DNA of 29,912 nucleotides from a bacterium UBP1_UBA4783 (GCA_002403075.1 DHHB01000099.1:1-29912), one strand, 5' to 3'; positions 19,493-26,855 are shown, numbered from the stretch's first letter. Notes: a model not told the origin generated them from the letters alone. Made by a program: numbers and translations.

Positions 19493-20517
19493 CAGATACC
19501 GTCCTTCGGCGGAAGGTTCATGGCGTCGCGGACCTCGTCGAGCGTCGCGCGCGCTGCATCGCGGGCCTTCGCGGCGCCGTCGATGAGTATGTCGCGTATG
19601 CGGCCGGGATGGGCCGCGAGATTGCGGCGGCGCTCCCGGATCGGGCGGAGCGCTTCGTTCATCCGCTCGGCGAGCCGCTTCTTGCAGTCGACGCAGCCGC
19701 GAAGCCCCGCTTCGCATTCGCCCCGGACGAGCGGCTGCTCGGCCTTGTTGTAGAAACCGTGGAAGGCGTATACGACGCAGCCGTCCGGATGCCCTTTGTC
19801 GTTCTTTCGGATCTTCACGGGATCGGTGAACATGATCCTCACACGTTCGGCCGTCGCCGCTTCGTCGTGGGCGAGCGCGATGTAGTTGCCGGAGCTCTTG
19901 CTCATCTTTTTGTCGGCCGCGTCGATCCCCGGCACCTTCGGGATCTCGGTGAGGAGCACCTCCGTGATCGGAAACACCTCGCGGCCGAACAGGCTGTTGA
20001 ACCGCTGCGCGAGGTCGCGCGTCATGTTGACGTGCGCCTCCTGATCCTTGCCGACGGGGACGAACTCGCCCTTGTAGGCGAGGATGTCGGCCGCCTGGAG
20101 CGTCGGGTACCCGAGGAGACCGTAGCTCGGGTGCTCGATCTTGTAGCCGAGCACCATTTCCTTGTAGGTCGGATTCCGCTCGAGCCAACCGAGCGGCGTG
20201 ATCATCGAGAAAAGGAGGTGCAGCTCGGCGACCTCCTTCACGTGCGACTGGATGAAGATCGCGCACTTCCCGGGATCGAGGCCGGCGGCGACCCAGTCGA
20301 TCGCCATCTCGACGACGTTCTCCCGGAGCCTCCCGACGTTCTCGTAGCCGACGGCGTCGCCGCCGCCCGGCGTCGTGAGCGCGTGCCAGTCGACGATGAA
20401 GAAGAAGCAGTCGTAGTCGTTTTGGAGGCGCACCCAGTTGTCGAGGGCGCCGTGGAGATTGCCGAGGTGCATGCTTCCCGTCGGCCGCATGCCGCTCGTT
20501 ACCCTGCGTATGCCCAT
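19492..20517 (-). CDS. trpS: Tryptophanyl-tRNA synthetase with an iron-sulfur-type Cys motif
   Basis: 341 aa, class Ic synthetase. HIGH-type motif TGSMHLGN at 13-20 and KMSKS at 204-208 (ADKKMSKSSGN). The Trp-specific segment MITPLGWLERNPTYKE and the GYPTLQAADIL region are present. Downstream of KMSKS there is a cysteine set C247-x20-C268-x6-C275-x2-C278, close to the C-x22-C-x6-C-x2-C motif that binds a [4Fe-4S] cluster in Thermotoga maritima TrpRS. ATG at 20517 has GGAGGA upstream. The gene lies 66 bases after tRNA-Trp with no intrinsic terminator between, and overlaps the tryptophanase start. Role: charges tRNA-Trp. Confidence 0.96.
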   Translation of the reverse strand: MGIRRVTSGMRPTGSMHLGNLHGALDNWVRLQNDYDCFFFIVDWHALTTPGGGDAVGYENVGRLRENVVEMAIDWVAAGLDPGKCAIFIQSHVKEVAELHLLFSMITPLGWLERNPTYKEMVLGYKIEHPSYGLLGYPTLQAADILAYKGEFVPVGKDQEAHVNMTRDLAQRFNSLFGREVFPITEVLLTEIPKVPGIDAADKKMSKSSGNYIALAHDEAATAERVRIMFTDPVKIRKNDKGHPDGCVVYAFHGFYNKAEQPLVRGECEAGLRGCVDCKKRLAERMNEALRPIRERRRNLAAHPGRIRDILIDGAAKARDAARATLDEVRDAMNLPPKDGI

Positions 20518-20583
20518 GCGGTCAGCTTCCTCCGTGAGCGGAACCCCGTCGCGGGGATGCGGCGCCGCGGCAGGAGAGAAAAA

Positions 20584-20656
20584 TAGGGGAGGCAGGACTT
20601 GAACCCGCAGCCACCGGTTTTGGAGACCGACGCTCTACCAGTTGAGCTACTCCCCT
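20584..20656 (-). tRNA. tRNA-Trp (anticodon CCA)
   Basis: A full cloverleaf is readable on the minus strand. Acceptor stem AGGGGAG / CTCCCCT is fully paired with discriminator A. D stem GCTC/GAGC encloses AACTGGTA, anticodon stem TCGGT/ACCGG encloses loop CTCCAAA giving CCA, and T stem GCGGG/CCTGC encloses TTCAAGT. The length is 73 bases and the 3' CCA is not encoded. It lies immediately in front of trpS behind a strong promoter. Confidence 0.97.
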
Positions 20657-20688
20657 GTTGCGACGAATTCCGTGGCCGAACTTCGTGA

Positions 20689-20717
20689 AGATAACAGCTA
20701 GGCGAGGCCGAAGTCAA
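20689..20717 (-). promoter_or_regulatory. Sigma70-type promoter for tRNA-Trp - trpS - tnaA
   Basis: On the minus strand TTGACT (-35, 20712-20717) is 17 bases from TTATCT (-10, 20689-20694). Transcription would start near 20682, about 25 bases before the mature tRNA 5' end. It is among the best promoter matches in the window and is correctly placed. Confidence 0.8.
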
Positions 20718-20751
20718 TAGCCTCCGCCGGACCTCCCCCGACATCCCCGGC

Positions 20752-20787
20752 GGGCCGCTCGAGCTTCGGCTCGAGCTTCGGCGGCCC
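20752..20787. repeat. Palindromic hairpin with UUCG-type loop between divergent promoters
   Basis: GCTCGAGC (20757-20764), TTCG, then GCTCGAGC (20769-20776) forms an 8-bp perfect stem with a TTCG tetraloop. An outer GGGCC / GGCCC pair (20752-20756, 20783-20787) can extend it. It lies between the tRNA-Trp promoter and the DUF4434 promoter and is not expected to be transcribed from either. No T-run follows, so it is not an ordinary terminator. It could be an operator or a remnant. Confidence 0.6.
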
Positions 20788-20817
20788 TTGCCGACGAGGC
20801 CGCATACGTCTTATACT
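20788..20817 (+). promoter_or_regulatory. Promoter of the DUF4434 pair, giving an almost leaderless mRNA
   Basis: TTGCCG (20788-20793) and TATACT (20812-20817) are 18 bases apart. The expected start of transcription is near 20823-20825, only a few bases before the ATG at 20827, and no Shine-Dalgarno sequence lies ahead of that ATG. Confidence 0.6.
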
Positions 20818-20826
20818 GTGCCCGTT

Positions 20827-21831
20827 ATGAAAGCATACGCTTCGATCGTCCTCGCATCGACCCTGCTCCTCCCCGCCGCGCGTCTCGGGCCTCGCGCCGC
20901 CGAGACGGCCCGGCCGCCCATCGAGGGGACGTTCATCCAGTACGAGCCGTGGATGATGAAGCTCGACCGCGAGGCGTGGCACCTCGAGCTCGACGCGATG
21001 CGCGAGGCGGGGATCACGCTCGTCATCGTGCAGTGGCTCGAGTTCCAGAACGTTCGATTCATCCCGGCGGATCCCTCGGCCCCCGATCCCACCGATATCA
21101 TCCTCGATTACGCCGACGAGCACGGCATGCGCGTCTTCGTGGGGCTCCATACCGAAGACCGGTGGCACGAGCGGTTCTCGGTCCCCCGGTACCTCGACCG
21201 CGCCGCGGCAATGAGTCTCCGGCTCGCGGATCTCGCGTGGGCTCGGTACGGGGATCACGCCTCGTTCGCCGGATGGTACATCCCTCAAGAGCCCCGGTTC
21301 GCCGAATACGGCCGGGAGCATCTCGATCTCCTGCGCGGGTTTTACCGGCGGCAGAGCGATCGCTGCCGCGCGATCTCGGGCGGCAAGCCCGTGGCGATCT
21401 CTCCGGCCCTGCCGGCCCCGAGAGACCGGCCCGAGCCCGAGAGATTCCGCGCCGTCTTCGCCGGTCTCCTGTCGGGAGCGGGCGTGAACATGGTGCTCCT
21501 CCAGGACGGCCTCGGAGCGCATAGGGGCGAGTACGATATCGACGCCAAGGTCGTCCCGTACTTCCGGGCGATGAGGGACGCGTGCCGCGAAGCCGGGGTC
21601 GAGCTGTGGAGCGACATCGAGATCTTCCAGCGCAAACGCGCCTCTCGGGGATCCGAGCCCGCGGGGATCGAGCGCATCCGGCGCCAGATCGACGCCGCGG
21701 CGCCGTTCGTCGAAGGGTTCGTCATGTTCGACTTCTTCCACTACATGAGCCCCCGCCGCGGCGAGGCGCAGGAAAGGCTGTATGAGGATTATATGCGGGA
21801 GTTCCTCCCGGGCCGTCCGGTCGATCGCTAG
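20827..21831 (+). CDS. Secreted DUF4434-family protein, copy 1
   Basis: 334 aa. A signal peptide (MKAYASIVLASTLLLPAARLG) is followed by a DUF4434-like TIM-barrel region: GTFIQYEPWMMKL, AGITLVIVQWLEF, ILDYADEHGMRVFVGL, FAGWYIPQEP, VNMVLLQDGLG, ELWSDIEIFQ and VEGFVMFDFFHYMSP. The repeated pattern of beta strands ending in W, Q, D or E is glycosidase-like, and E/D residues at strand ends (QEP; SDIE; FDFF) are candidate catalytic acids, but no activity is established for the family. The start is set by the signal peptide; the transcript looks leaderless. It is followed by a paralogue whose start lies inside its end. Confidence 0.8.
   Translation: MKAYASIVLASTLLLPAARLGPRAAETARPPIEGTFIQYEPWMMKLDREAWHLELDAMREAGITLVIVQWLEFQNVRFIPADPSAPDPTDIILDYADEHGMRVFVGLHTEDRWHERFSVPRYLDRAAAMSLRLADLAWARYGDHASFAGWYIPQEPRFAEYGREHLDLLRGFYRRQSDRCRAISGGKPVAISPALPAPRDRPEPERFRAVFAGLLSGAGVNMVLLQDGLGAHRGEYDIDAKVVPYFRAMRDACREAGVELWSDIEIFQRKRASRGSEPAGIERIRRQIDAAAPFVEGFVMFDFFHYMSPRRGEAQERLYEDYMREFLPGRPVDR
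20982..21073 (+). repeat. 92-bp block A, copy 1, identical to 21970-22061
   Basis: Base-for-base identical with the corresponding part of the next gene, including third codon positions, at an offset of 988 bases. It covers the barrel segment LELDAMREAGITLVIVQWLE and onward. Confidence 0.9.
21668..21771 (+). repeat. 104-bp block B, copy 1, identical to 22647-22750
   Basis: Base-for-base identical with the end of the next gene at an offset of 979 bases. It covers ERIRRQIDAAAPFVEGFVMF and onward to GEAQ. Confidence 0.9.
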
Positions 21832-22810
21832 TTTGCTCGTCGCCTCGATCCTCGCGGCTCCCGGCCCCCGGCCTCCGGTCGCCTCGCCCGCGCGGGACGC
21901 CTCGGCCGTCGCCGGCACGTTCGTCCAGTATCAACCGTGGATGATGAAGCTCGATCGCGAGGCGTGGCGCCTCGAGCTCGACGCGATGCGCGAGGCGGGG
22001 ATCACGCTCGTCATCGTGCAGTGGCTCGAGTTCCAGAACGTTCGATTCATCCCGGCGGATCGCTCGGCCCCCGATCCCACGGAAATCATCCTCGACTACG
22101 CCGACGAGCACGGCATGCGCGTCTTCGTAGGGCTCTCCCACGCCGACCTATGGTGGTCGCGAATAAAGGATCCCGGCTATCTCGATCGCGCGTCGGCGAA
22201 AAGCGTCGCCGTCACGAACGAGGCGTGGCGCCGATACGGCCGCCATGCGTCCTTCGCCGGCTGGTACCTTCCGCAGGAGATCCGGGATGCCACGTATCCG
22301 CTTCAGTACACGCTCCGCATCCGGACGTTCTATAAAAAGCTCGGCGATTGCTGCCGGGCTCTTTCGGGGGACAAACCCGTCGCGATCGCTCCGGCGATGT
22401 CGGGAACGGCGTCGCCGGAAAAATTCGGACGCATGTACGCCGCGCTCCTTCCGGGATCCGGAATAGACATTCTCATGCTGCAAGACGGAGTCGGCGCGCG
22501 CGGCTGGGAAACCGATTTCGAGCGGCGGATCGTTCCCTACTTCCGCGCGATACGCGACGCCTGCCGCGCCTCCCGCGTCGCGCTGTGGTCCGACGTCGAG
22601 ATCTTCAGGCGCTGCCCCGACGGCGCGAACTCCGAACCGGCCGGCGTCGAGCGCATCCGGCGCCAGATCGACGCCGCGGCGCCGTTCGTCGAAGGGTTCG
22701 TCATGTTCGACTTCTTCCACTACATGAGCCCCCGCCGCGGCGAGGCGCAGAAAAAGCTCTTCGAGGATTACCTTCGGGAGATCGTCCGGAGCGGTTCCGC
22801 GCCCCGCTAG
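21782..22810 (+). CDS. Secreted DUF4434-family protein, copy 2
   Basis: 342 aa, paralogue of the preceding gene. The ATG at 21782 lies inside copy 1 (50-base overlap) and has AGGAAAGG (about 21769-21776) just upstream, so translation is coupled. The N-terminus (RAVRSIASLLVASILAAPG) is a signal peptide. All strand motifs of copy 1 recur: GTFVQYQPWMMKL, VIVQWLEF, FAGWYLPQE, ILMLQDGVG, LWSDVEIF, FVMFDFFHYMSP. The middle (about residues 120-285) is strongly diverged, which suggests a different ligand with the same core. No third copy or partner enzyme is adjacent. Confidence 0.8.
   Translation: MRIICGSSSRAVRSIASLLVASILAAPGPRPPVASPARDASAVAGTFVQYQPWMMKLDREAWRLELDAMREAGITLVIVQWLEFQNVRFIPADRSAPDPTEIILDYADEHGMRVFVGLSHADLWWSRIKDPGYLDRASAKSVAVTNEAWRRYGRHASFAGWYLPQEIRDATYPLQYTLRIRTFYKKLGDCCRALSGDKPVAIAPAMSGTASPEKFGRMYAALLPGSGIDILMLQDGVGARGWETDFERRIVPYFRAIRDACRASRVALWSDVEIFRRCPDGANSEPAGVERIRRQIDAAAPFVEGFVMFDFFHYMSPRRGEAQKKLFEDYLREIVRSGSAPR
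21970..22061 (+). repeat. 92-bp block A, copy 2
   Basis: Identical to 20982-21073. The flanking bases differ on both sides, so this is the maximal exact match. Confidence 0.9.
22647..22750 (+). repeat. 104-bp block B, copy 2
   Basis: Identical to 21668-21771. The next bases differ (GAAAGG against AAAAAG). Confidence 0.9.
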
Positions 22811-22902
22811 CGCTCCGGCGCACCCGTCGGCGAACGCCCGCGATCTCCCGCCGGGCCGCGAACCCGGGAGTCCGGTCCGCGAGCCCGTGCGCCCGCGGCG
22901 GC

Positions 22903-22931
22903 TTGACCCGCGGGCGCCGGCGTGGTATATT
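22903..22931 (+). promoter_or_regulatory. Sigma70-type promoter of pruA
   Basis: TTGACC (22903-22908) and TATATT (22926-22931) are exactly 17 bases apart. Transcription should begin near 22938, leaving a leader of about 90 bases before the pruA ATG. Confidence 0.8.
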
Positions 22932-22974
22932 GCCAATCGTTATTCCGCCGCGCTTTTCTAACGAATTCACATGT

Positions 22975-22993
22975 CGAGGGGCGCGGCCCCTCG
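22975..22993 (+). repeat. Hairpin in the pruA leader
   Basis: CGAGGGGC (22975-22982) pairs with GCCCCTCG (22986-22993) around a 3-base loop. It ends about 27 bases before GGAGGT, so it is too far upstream to cover the ribosome site. It may stabilise the mRNA or bind a regulator; no T-run follows. Confidence 0.6.
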
Positions 22994-23030
22994 TTCGTTC
23001 GGAATGCCACACCCAGACGGAGGTAGGTGA

Positions 23031-24662
23031 ATGATCGCAGGAATCCCCAAGATCGAAATGCCGGTGAACGAGCCCATCCGCGCGTACGGACCGGGTTCGA
23101 AGGAGAAGGCGGAGCTCAAGGCGAAGCTCCGCGAGCTCTCCGGAAAGAAGATCGAAATCCCGTGCGTCATCGGAGGACGCAACGTCCGCACGGGAAACAC
23201 CGGCCTCTGCGTGATGCCGCACGACCACAAGCACGTGCTCGGCGTCTATCACAAGGCGGGCAAGCGCGAGGTGCAGGCGGCGATAAAGGCCGCCCTCGAC
23301 GCCAAGGAATCGTGGTCCCGGATGCCGTGGGAAGCGCGCGCCGCGATCTTCATGCGCGCGGCCGATCTCCTCGCGGGGGAGTATCGCGCGACGCTCAACG
23401 CCGCCACGATGCTCGGCCAGAGCAAGACCGCCTTTCAGGCGGAGATCGACTCGGCGTGCGAGCTCATCGACTTCCTGCGCTTCAACGCGTACTTCATGAA
23501 ACAGATCCTCGCCCAGCAGCCGGAATCGCAGCCGGGCATGTGGAACATGAGCGAGGCCCGGCCGCTCGACGGCTTCGTCTTCGCCGTGACCCCGTTCAAC
23601 TTCACCGCGATCGCGGGGAACCTCCCGACGGCGCCCGCGATGATGGGCAACACCGTCGTGTGGAAGCCCGCCTCGAGCGCGGTCTATTCGGCCCACTTCG
23701 TCATGCAGATCCTGAGGAAAGCGGGGCTTCCGGACGGCGTCATCAACATGATCCCCGGAGCGGGCTCGACGGTCGGCGACCTCGTGCTCACGCATCCCGA
23801 CCTCGCCGGCGTCCATTTCACCGGCAGCACGGCCGTGTTCCAGAGCATGTGGGAAACGATCGGCTCGAACATCAAGAACTACAAGCAGTACCCGCGGATC
23901 GTCGGCGAGACGGGAGGCAAGGACTTCATCTTCGCTCACCCGACGGCCGACGTCCGGCCGCTCGTCATCGGGATGGTGCGCGGCGCGTTCGAGTTCCAGG
24001 GCCAGAAATGCTCCGCCGCCTCGCGCGCCTACGTTCCGAAGAGCCTCTGGCCTCGCGTCAAGAAGATGCTGCTCGCCGAGATCGCAACGATCAAGATGGG
24101 CGACGTACGCGACTTCCGGAACTTCATGACGGCCGTGATCGACAAGGCCGCCTTCGAGAGCATCAAGGCGTACATCTCCTACGCGAAGCGCTCCCCCGGC
24201 GCCAAGATCATCGCGGGCGGCGGCTGCAGCGACCGCAAGGGCTACTTCGTCGAGCCGACCGTCATCGTCGCCAAGCGCCCTGACTTCAAGACGATGCGCG
24301 AGGAGATCTTCGGACCGGTGCTCACGATCTACGTCTATAACGACGCTCAGATCGAAAAAACGATCGGCTTCGTCAACACGGGTTCGGCGTATGCGCTCAC
24401 GGGCGCGATCTTCGCCGAGGACCGCGAGGCGATCGTCGAGCTCACGCGCGCGCTCCGGGACGCGGCGGGCAACTTCTACATCAACGACAAGCCGACGGGC
24501 GCGGTCGTGGGACAGCAGCCCTTCGGCGGAAGCCGCGCGTCCGGCACGAACGACAAGGCGGGGAGCATCCTCAACATGATCCGCTGGACGAGCCCGCGGA
24601 CGCTGAAGGAGACCTTCTGTCCCCCGAAGGACTACCGGTACCCGTTCATGACGGAGGAATAG
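23031..24662 (+). CDS. pruA: Delta-1-pyrroline-5-carboxylate dehydrogenase, group 1
   Basis: 543 aa aldehyde dehydrogenase. Cofactor-site segments FAVTPFNFTAIAGNLP and FTGST (263-267), general base Glu293 in VGETGGKDF, and catalytic Cys327 in FQGQKCSAASR are present. The C-terminal GQQPFGGSRASGTNDKAG and PRTLKE match the P5C dehydrogenase pattern. The length and the FEFQGQKCSA context resemble the group-1 enzymes that include human ALDH4A1, rather than bacterial PutA fusions. It oxidises glutamate semialdehyde from proline or arginine breakdown to glutamate with NAD+. GGAGGT lies 6 bases before the ATG. No proline dehydrogenase gene is nearby. Confidence 0.95.
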   Translation: MIAGIPKIEMPVNEPIRAYGPGSKEKAELKAKLRELSGKKIEIPCVIGGRNVRTGNTGLCVMPHDHKHVLGVYHKAGKREVQAAIKAALDAKESWSRMPWEARAAIFMRAADLLAGEYRATLNAATMLGQSKTAFQAEIDSACELIDFLRFNAYFMKQILAQQPESQPGMWNMSEARPLDGFVFAVTPFNFTAIAGNLPTAPAMMGNTVVWKPASSAVYSAHFVMQILRKAGLPDGVINMIPGAGSTVGDLVLTHPDLAGVHFTGSTAVFQSMWETIGSNIKNYKQYPRIVGETGGKDFIFAHPTADVRPLVIGMVRGAFEFQGQKCSAASRAYVPKSLWPRVKKMLLAEIATIKMGDVRDFRNFMTAVIDKAAFESIKAYISYAKRSPGAKIIAGGGCSDRKGYFVEPTVIVAKRPDFKTMREEIFGPVLTIYVYNDAQIEKTIGFVNTGSAYALTGAIFAEDREAIVELTRALRDAAGNFYINDKPTGAVVGQQPFGGSRASGTNDKAGSILNMIRWTSPRTLKETFCPPKDYRYPFMTEE

Positions 24663-24732
24663 GCGGAAAGCCGAAGGGTCGGGTCCCGCCGCGGCGCGAC
24701 GGGATTCGACCCGAGGCGGACGCGAAAACGAC

Positions 24733-24764
24733 GCGGCCGGGGTCGCGCGACCCCGGCCGCTTTT
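24733..24764. terminator. Strong bidirectional intrinsic terminator between pruA and pepD
   Basis: A perfect inverted repeat of 14 bases per arm (24733-24746 and 24747-24760; GCGGCCGGGGTC stem around GCGC) is followed by TTTT at 24761-24764. On the other strand it is also followed within a few bases by TTTT. It sits between two converging genes. Confidence 0.88.
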
Positions 24765-24828
24765 GTGCGCCTCGACAGCCCCGCGGGCGCGTGCGTCGCC
24801 GCGCGCCGGTCCCGCCCGCGTTCAGCCG

Positions 24829-26295
24829 CTAGGCGATCCGCTTCGTCGCGAGCTCGGCGAGCACCGCGCGGAGCACCTTCCAGAAGGTTTCGACCGACGG
24901 GATATTGACCCGCTCCTCGGGGGAGTGCGGGTGCTCGATCCAGGGGCCGAACGAGACCATGTCCATGCCGGGGTACTTCTCGCCGATGATGCCGCATTCG
25001 AGCCCGGCGTGGATCGCCTTGAGCGCGGGATCCTTTCCGAACTCCCTCACGTGGACCGATTTCACGACGGCGAGGAGCTTCGATTCGAGGTTCGGCTTCC
25101 AGCCCGGGTAGGGCTCGTTCTCCTCGACCGCCGCGCCGGCGAGCTCGGCGGCCGCGCGTATCTTGTCGCGCAGCGCCTTGAGGGCGCTCACGATGGAGCT
25201 TCGCGTCGAGAGCCCGATCGCGGCCTCGTCCCCGCCCGTCGCGACCGTCGCGAGGTTGTTCGACGTCTCGACGAGCCCCGGGATGTCGTAGCTCATCGTG
25301 AAGACGCCGTGCGGAAGCGCTATGAGGAGGTTGAGGAGCGCCTTCTGGGACGCGGCGTCCATGACGCGGGGCGACGGACGGTCGGCCGGCACGATCTTGA
25401 CCGACAGGTTCGTCTCCTGCCCGCCGAGCTCCTCGGCGATCTTCGCCGCCTCGTCCCCGATGATCCCGGAAAGGTCGTCGACCGCGGTTTCGAGCACCAT
25501 GAGCTCCGCCTCCGCCTCTCGCGGAATGGCGTTCCGCTTGCTGCCGCCGCGCACGCCCGCGACGTGCACCGGCTGCGTGCGGGCGGCCTTCCAGAGACAG
25601 CGGGCGAGGACCTTGATCGCGTTGCCGCGCTGTTCGTGGATGTCGATCCCCGAGTGTCCGCCGCGAAGCCCCGAAACGCGAAGCACGAACCCCTTCGTGC
25701 CGGCCGGGGAGTCGGAGAACGAGAGCGGGAGCTTGAGCGTCGTGTCGCCGCCGCCCGCGCAGCCGATATAGACCGCGCCGAGCTCCTCGCTGTCGAGGTT
25801 GAGCAGCATGCCGCCCTTCACGAAACCGGGTTTGAGCTTGCCGGCGCCCGTGAGCCCGACCTCCTCGTCGACCGTGAAGAGCAGCTCGAGCGGCCCGTGA
25901 ACGGCGTCCTTCGCTTCGATCGTCGCGAGCGCCGCGGCGAGTCCGATGCCGTTGTCCGCGCCGAGCGTCGTCCCCTTGGCCGTGAGCCATTCCCCCCGAA
26001 ACTCGAGTTCGATCGGATCCTTCGAGAAATCGTGGACGACGTCCGAGTTCTTCTCGCAGACCATGTCCATGTGACCCTGAAGGACGACCGTCGGCGCACC
26101 CTCGTGTCCGGGGGTGGCGGGGACGCGGATGATGACGTTCCCGCTGCGGTCCTTTTCGACCTCGAGATCCTTGCTTTTCGCGTAGGACATGAGGTATTCG
26201 GCGAGCTTATCCTCGTGGCCGGAGCAATGGGGGATGCTCCGTATCTTGTCGAACTGTTTCCAGAGAATCTTCGGTTCCAGGCCGCTGATGGACAT
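24829..26295 (-). CDS. pepD: M20C aminoacyl-histidine (cytosol non-specific) dipeptidase
   Basis: 488 aa, as usual for PepD. Two-zinc site residues are recognisable: His75 in LQGHMDMV, Asp114 in TLGADNGIG, Glu144/145 in TVDEEVGLTG, Asp168 in LNLDSEE, and a late His in IEHPHSPEER. The lid-domain segment SGLRGGHSGIDIH is present between the two catalytic halves. There is no signal peptide, so it is cytoplasmic; it hydrolyses Xaa-His and other dipeptides. AAGGAGG lies upstream of the ATG at 26295, and a strong promoter precedes it. With the periplasmic S46 peptidase it suggests a peptide-using metabolism. Confidence 0.95.
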   Translation of the reverse strand: MSISGLEPKILWKQFDKIRSIPHCSGHEDKLAEYLMSYAKSKDLEVEKDRSGNVIIRVPATPGHEGAPTVVLQGHMDMVCEKNSDVVHDFSKDPIELEFRGEWLTAKGTTLGADNGIGLAAALATIEAKDAVHGPLELLFTVDEEVGLTGAGKLKPGFVKGGMLLNLDSEELGAVYIGCAGGGDTTLKLPLSFSDSPAGTKGFVLRVSGLRGGHSGIDIHEQRGNAIKVLARCLWKAARTQPVHVAGVRGGSKRNAIPREAEAELMVLETAVDDLSGIIGDEAAKIAEELGGQETNLSVKIVPADRPSPRVMDAASQKALLNLLIALPHGVFTMSYDIPGLVETSNNLATVATGGDEAAIGLSTRSSIVSALKALRDKIRAAAELAGAAVEENEPYPGWKPNLESKLLAVVKSVHVREFGKDPALKAIHAGLECGIIGEKYPGMDMVSFGPWIEHPHSPEERVNIPSVETFWKVLRAVLAELATKRIA

Positions 26296-26339
26296 GTCTA
26301 TGGACCTCCTTGAAATTGAACGCTTCGCAGGAATGCGAT

Positions 26340-26368
26340 AGTATACGGAGGGTCCGCGGTACGGTCAA
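26340..26368 (-). promoter_or_regulatory. Sigma70-type promoter of pepD
   Basis: On the minus strand TTGACC (26363-26368) is 17 bases from TATACT (26340-26345). The predicted transcript begins near 26333, with a leader of about 38 bases containing AAGGAGG. Confidence 0.82.
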
Positions 26369-26372
26369 GGAA

Positions 26373-26398
26373 CATAATGGCGCCCTCATAATGGCGCC
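26373..26398 (+). repeat. Tandem 14-bp repeat with GGCGCC palindromes in front of yjbQ
   Basis: CATAATGGCGCC occurs at 26373-26384 and again at 26387-26398 (period 14), and a third GGCGCC follows at 26403-26408. CATAAT resembles a -10 box. The repeats lie between the pepD promoter and the yjbQ ribosome site, so they could be an operator or duplicated -10 elements. Confidence 0.6.
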
Positions 26399-26429
26399 GC
26401 CTGGCGCCGCCCGCAAGGAGGCTTCCGTC

Positions 26430-26855
26430 ATGCTTCACGAGCTCTCGATCCGCACGCGCGCGAGAAACGAGATGGTCGACATCACGGCAGACATCCGGGA
26501 GGCCGTCGCCCGAAGCGGCGTCGCGGAAGGAATCTGCCACGTGTTCGTTCCGCACACCACGGCGGGCGTCACGGTGAACGAGAAGGCCGATCCCGACGTC
26601 GCGCGCGACATCCTCGACGCGCTTTCGCGGCTCGTCCCCGAGGGGGCCGGGTATCGGCACGCCGAGGGGAACTCCGACGCGCACGTGAAATCGACGCTCG
26701 CGGGGGTCTCCGCCTTCGTGCCGGTGCGCGGCGGCGACGCGGCCCTCGGCACGTGGCAGGCGATCTTCTTCTGCGAGTTCGACGGGCCGAGGACGCGCCG
26801 CTGCTTCGTCCGCGTCCTCGGCGGCGGCACTACCACGGATAGAGATCGTAGATGA
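26430..26855 (+). CDS. YjbQ/UPF0047-family protein
   Basis: 141 aa from the ATG at 26430, chosen because AAGGAGG precedes it; an open frame from 26310 adds unrelated residues. Family motifs: HVFVPHTTAGVTVNE, DILDALSRLVP, GNSDAHVKSTLAG and GTWQAIFFCEFDGPR. The conserved His residues (HTT and NSDAH) form the putative active site. The family has reported low thiamin-phosphate-synthase-like activity, but its true role is unsettled. The last 26 bases, coding GTTTDRDRR, overlap the end of the opposite-strand gene, so the usual family C-terminus has been extended by read-in. Confidence 0.92.
   Translation: MLHELSIRTRARNEMVDITADIREAVARSGVAEGICHVFVPHTTAGVTVNEKADPDVARDILDALSRLVPEGAGYRHAEGNSDAHVKSTLAGVSAFVPVRGGDAALGTWQAIFFCEFDGPRTRRCFVRVLGGGTTTDRDRR

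Noticed and set aside
20534..20583. Terminator between tRNA-Trp and trpS
   Set aside because: A small CCCCG/CGGGG hairpin is present but no T-run follows it; the T-run next to the tRNA 3' end has no stem of its own apart from the tRNA.
20982..22750. Mobile element or transposon-borne duplication
   Set aside because: The identical blocks lie inside coding frames of paralogues at equivalent positions; there is no transposase, terminal repeat or target duplication.
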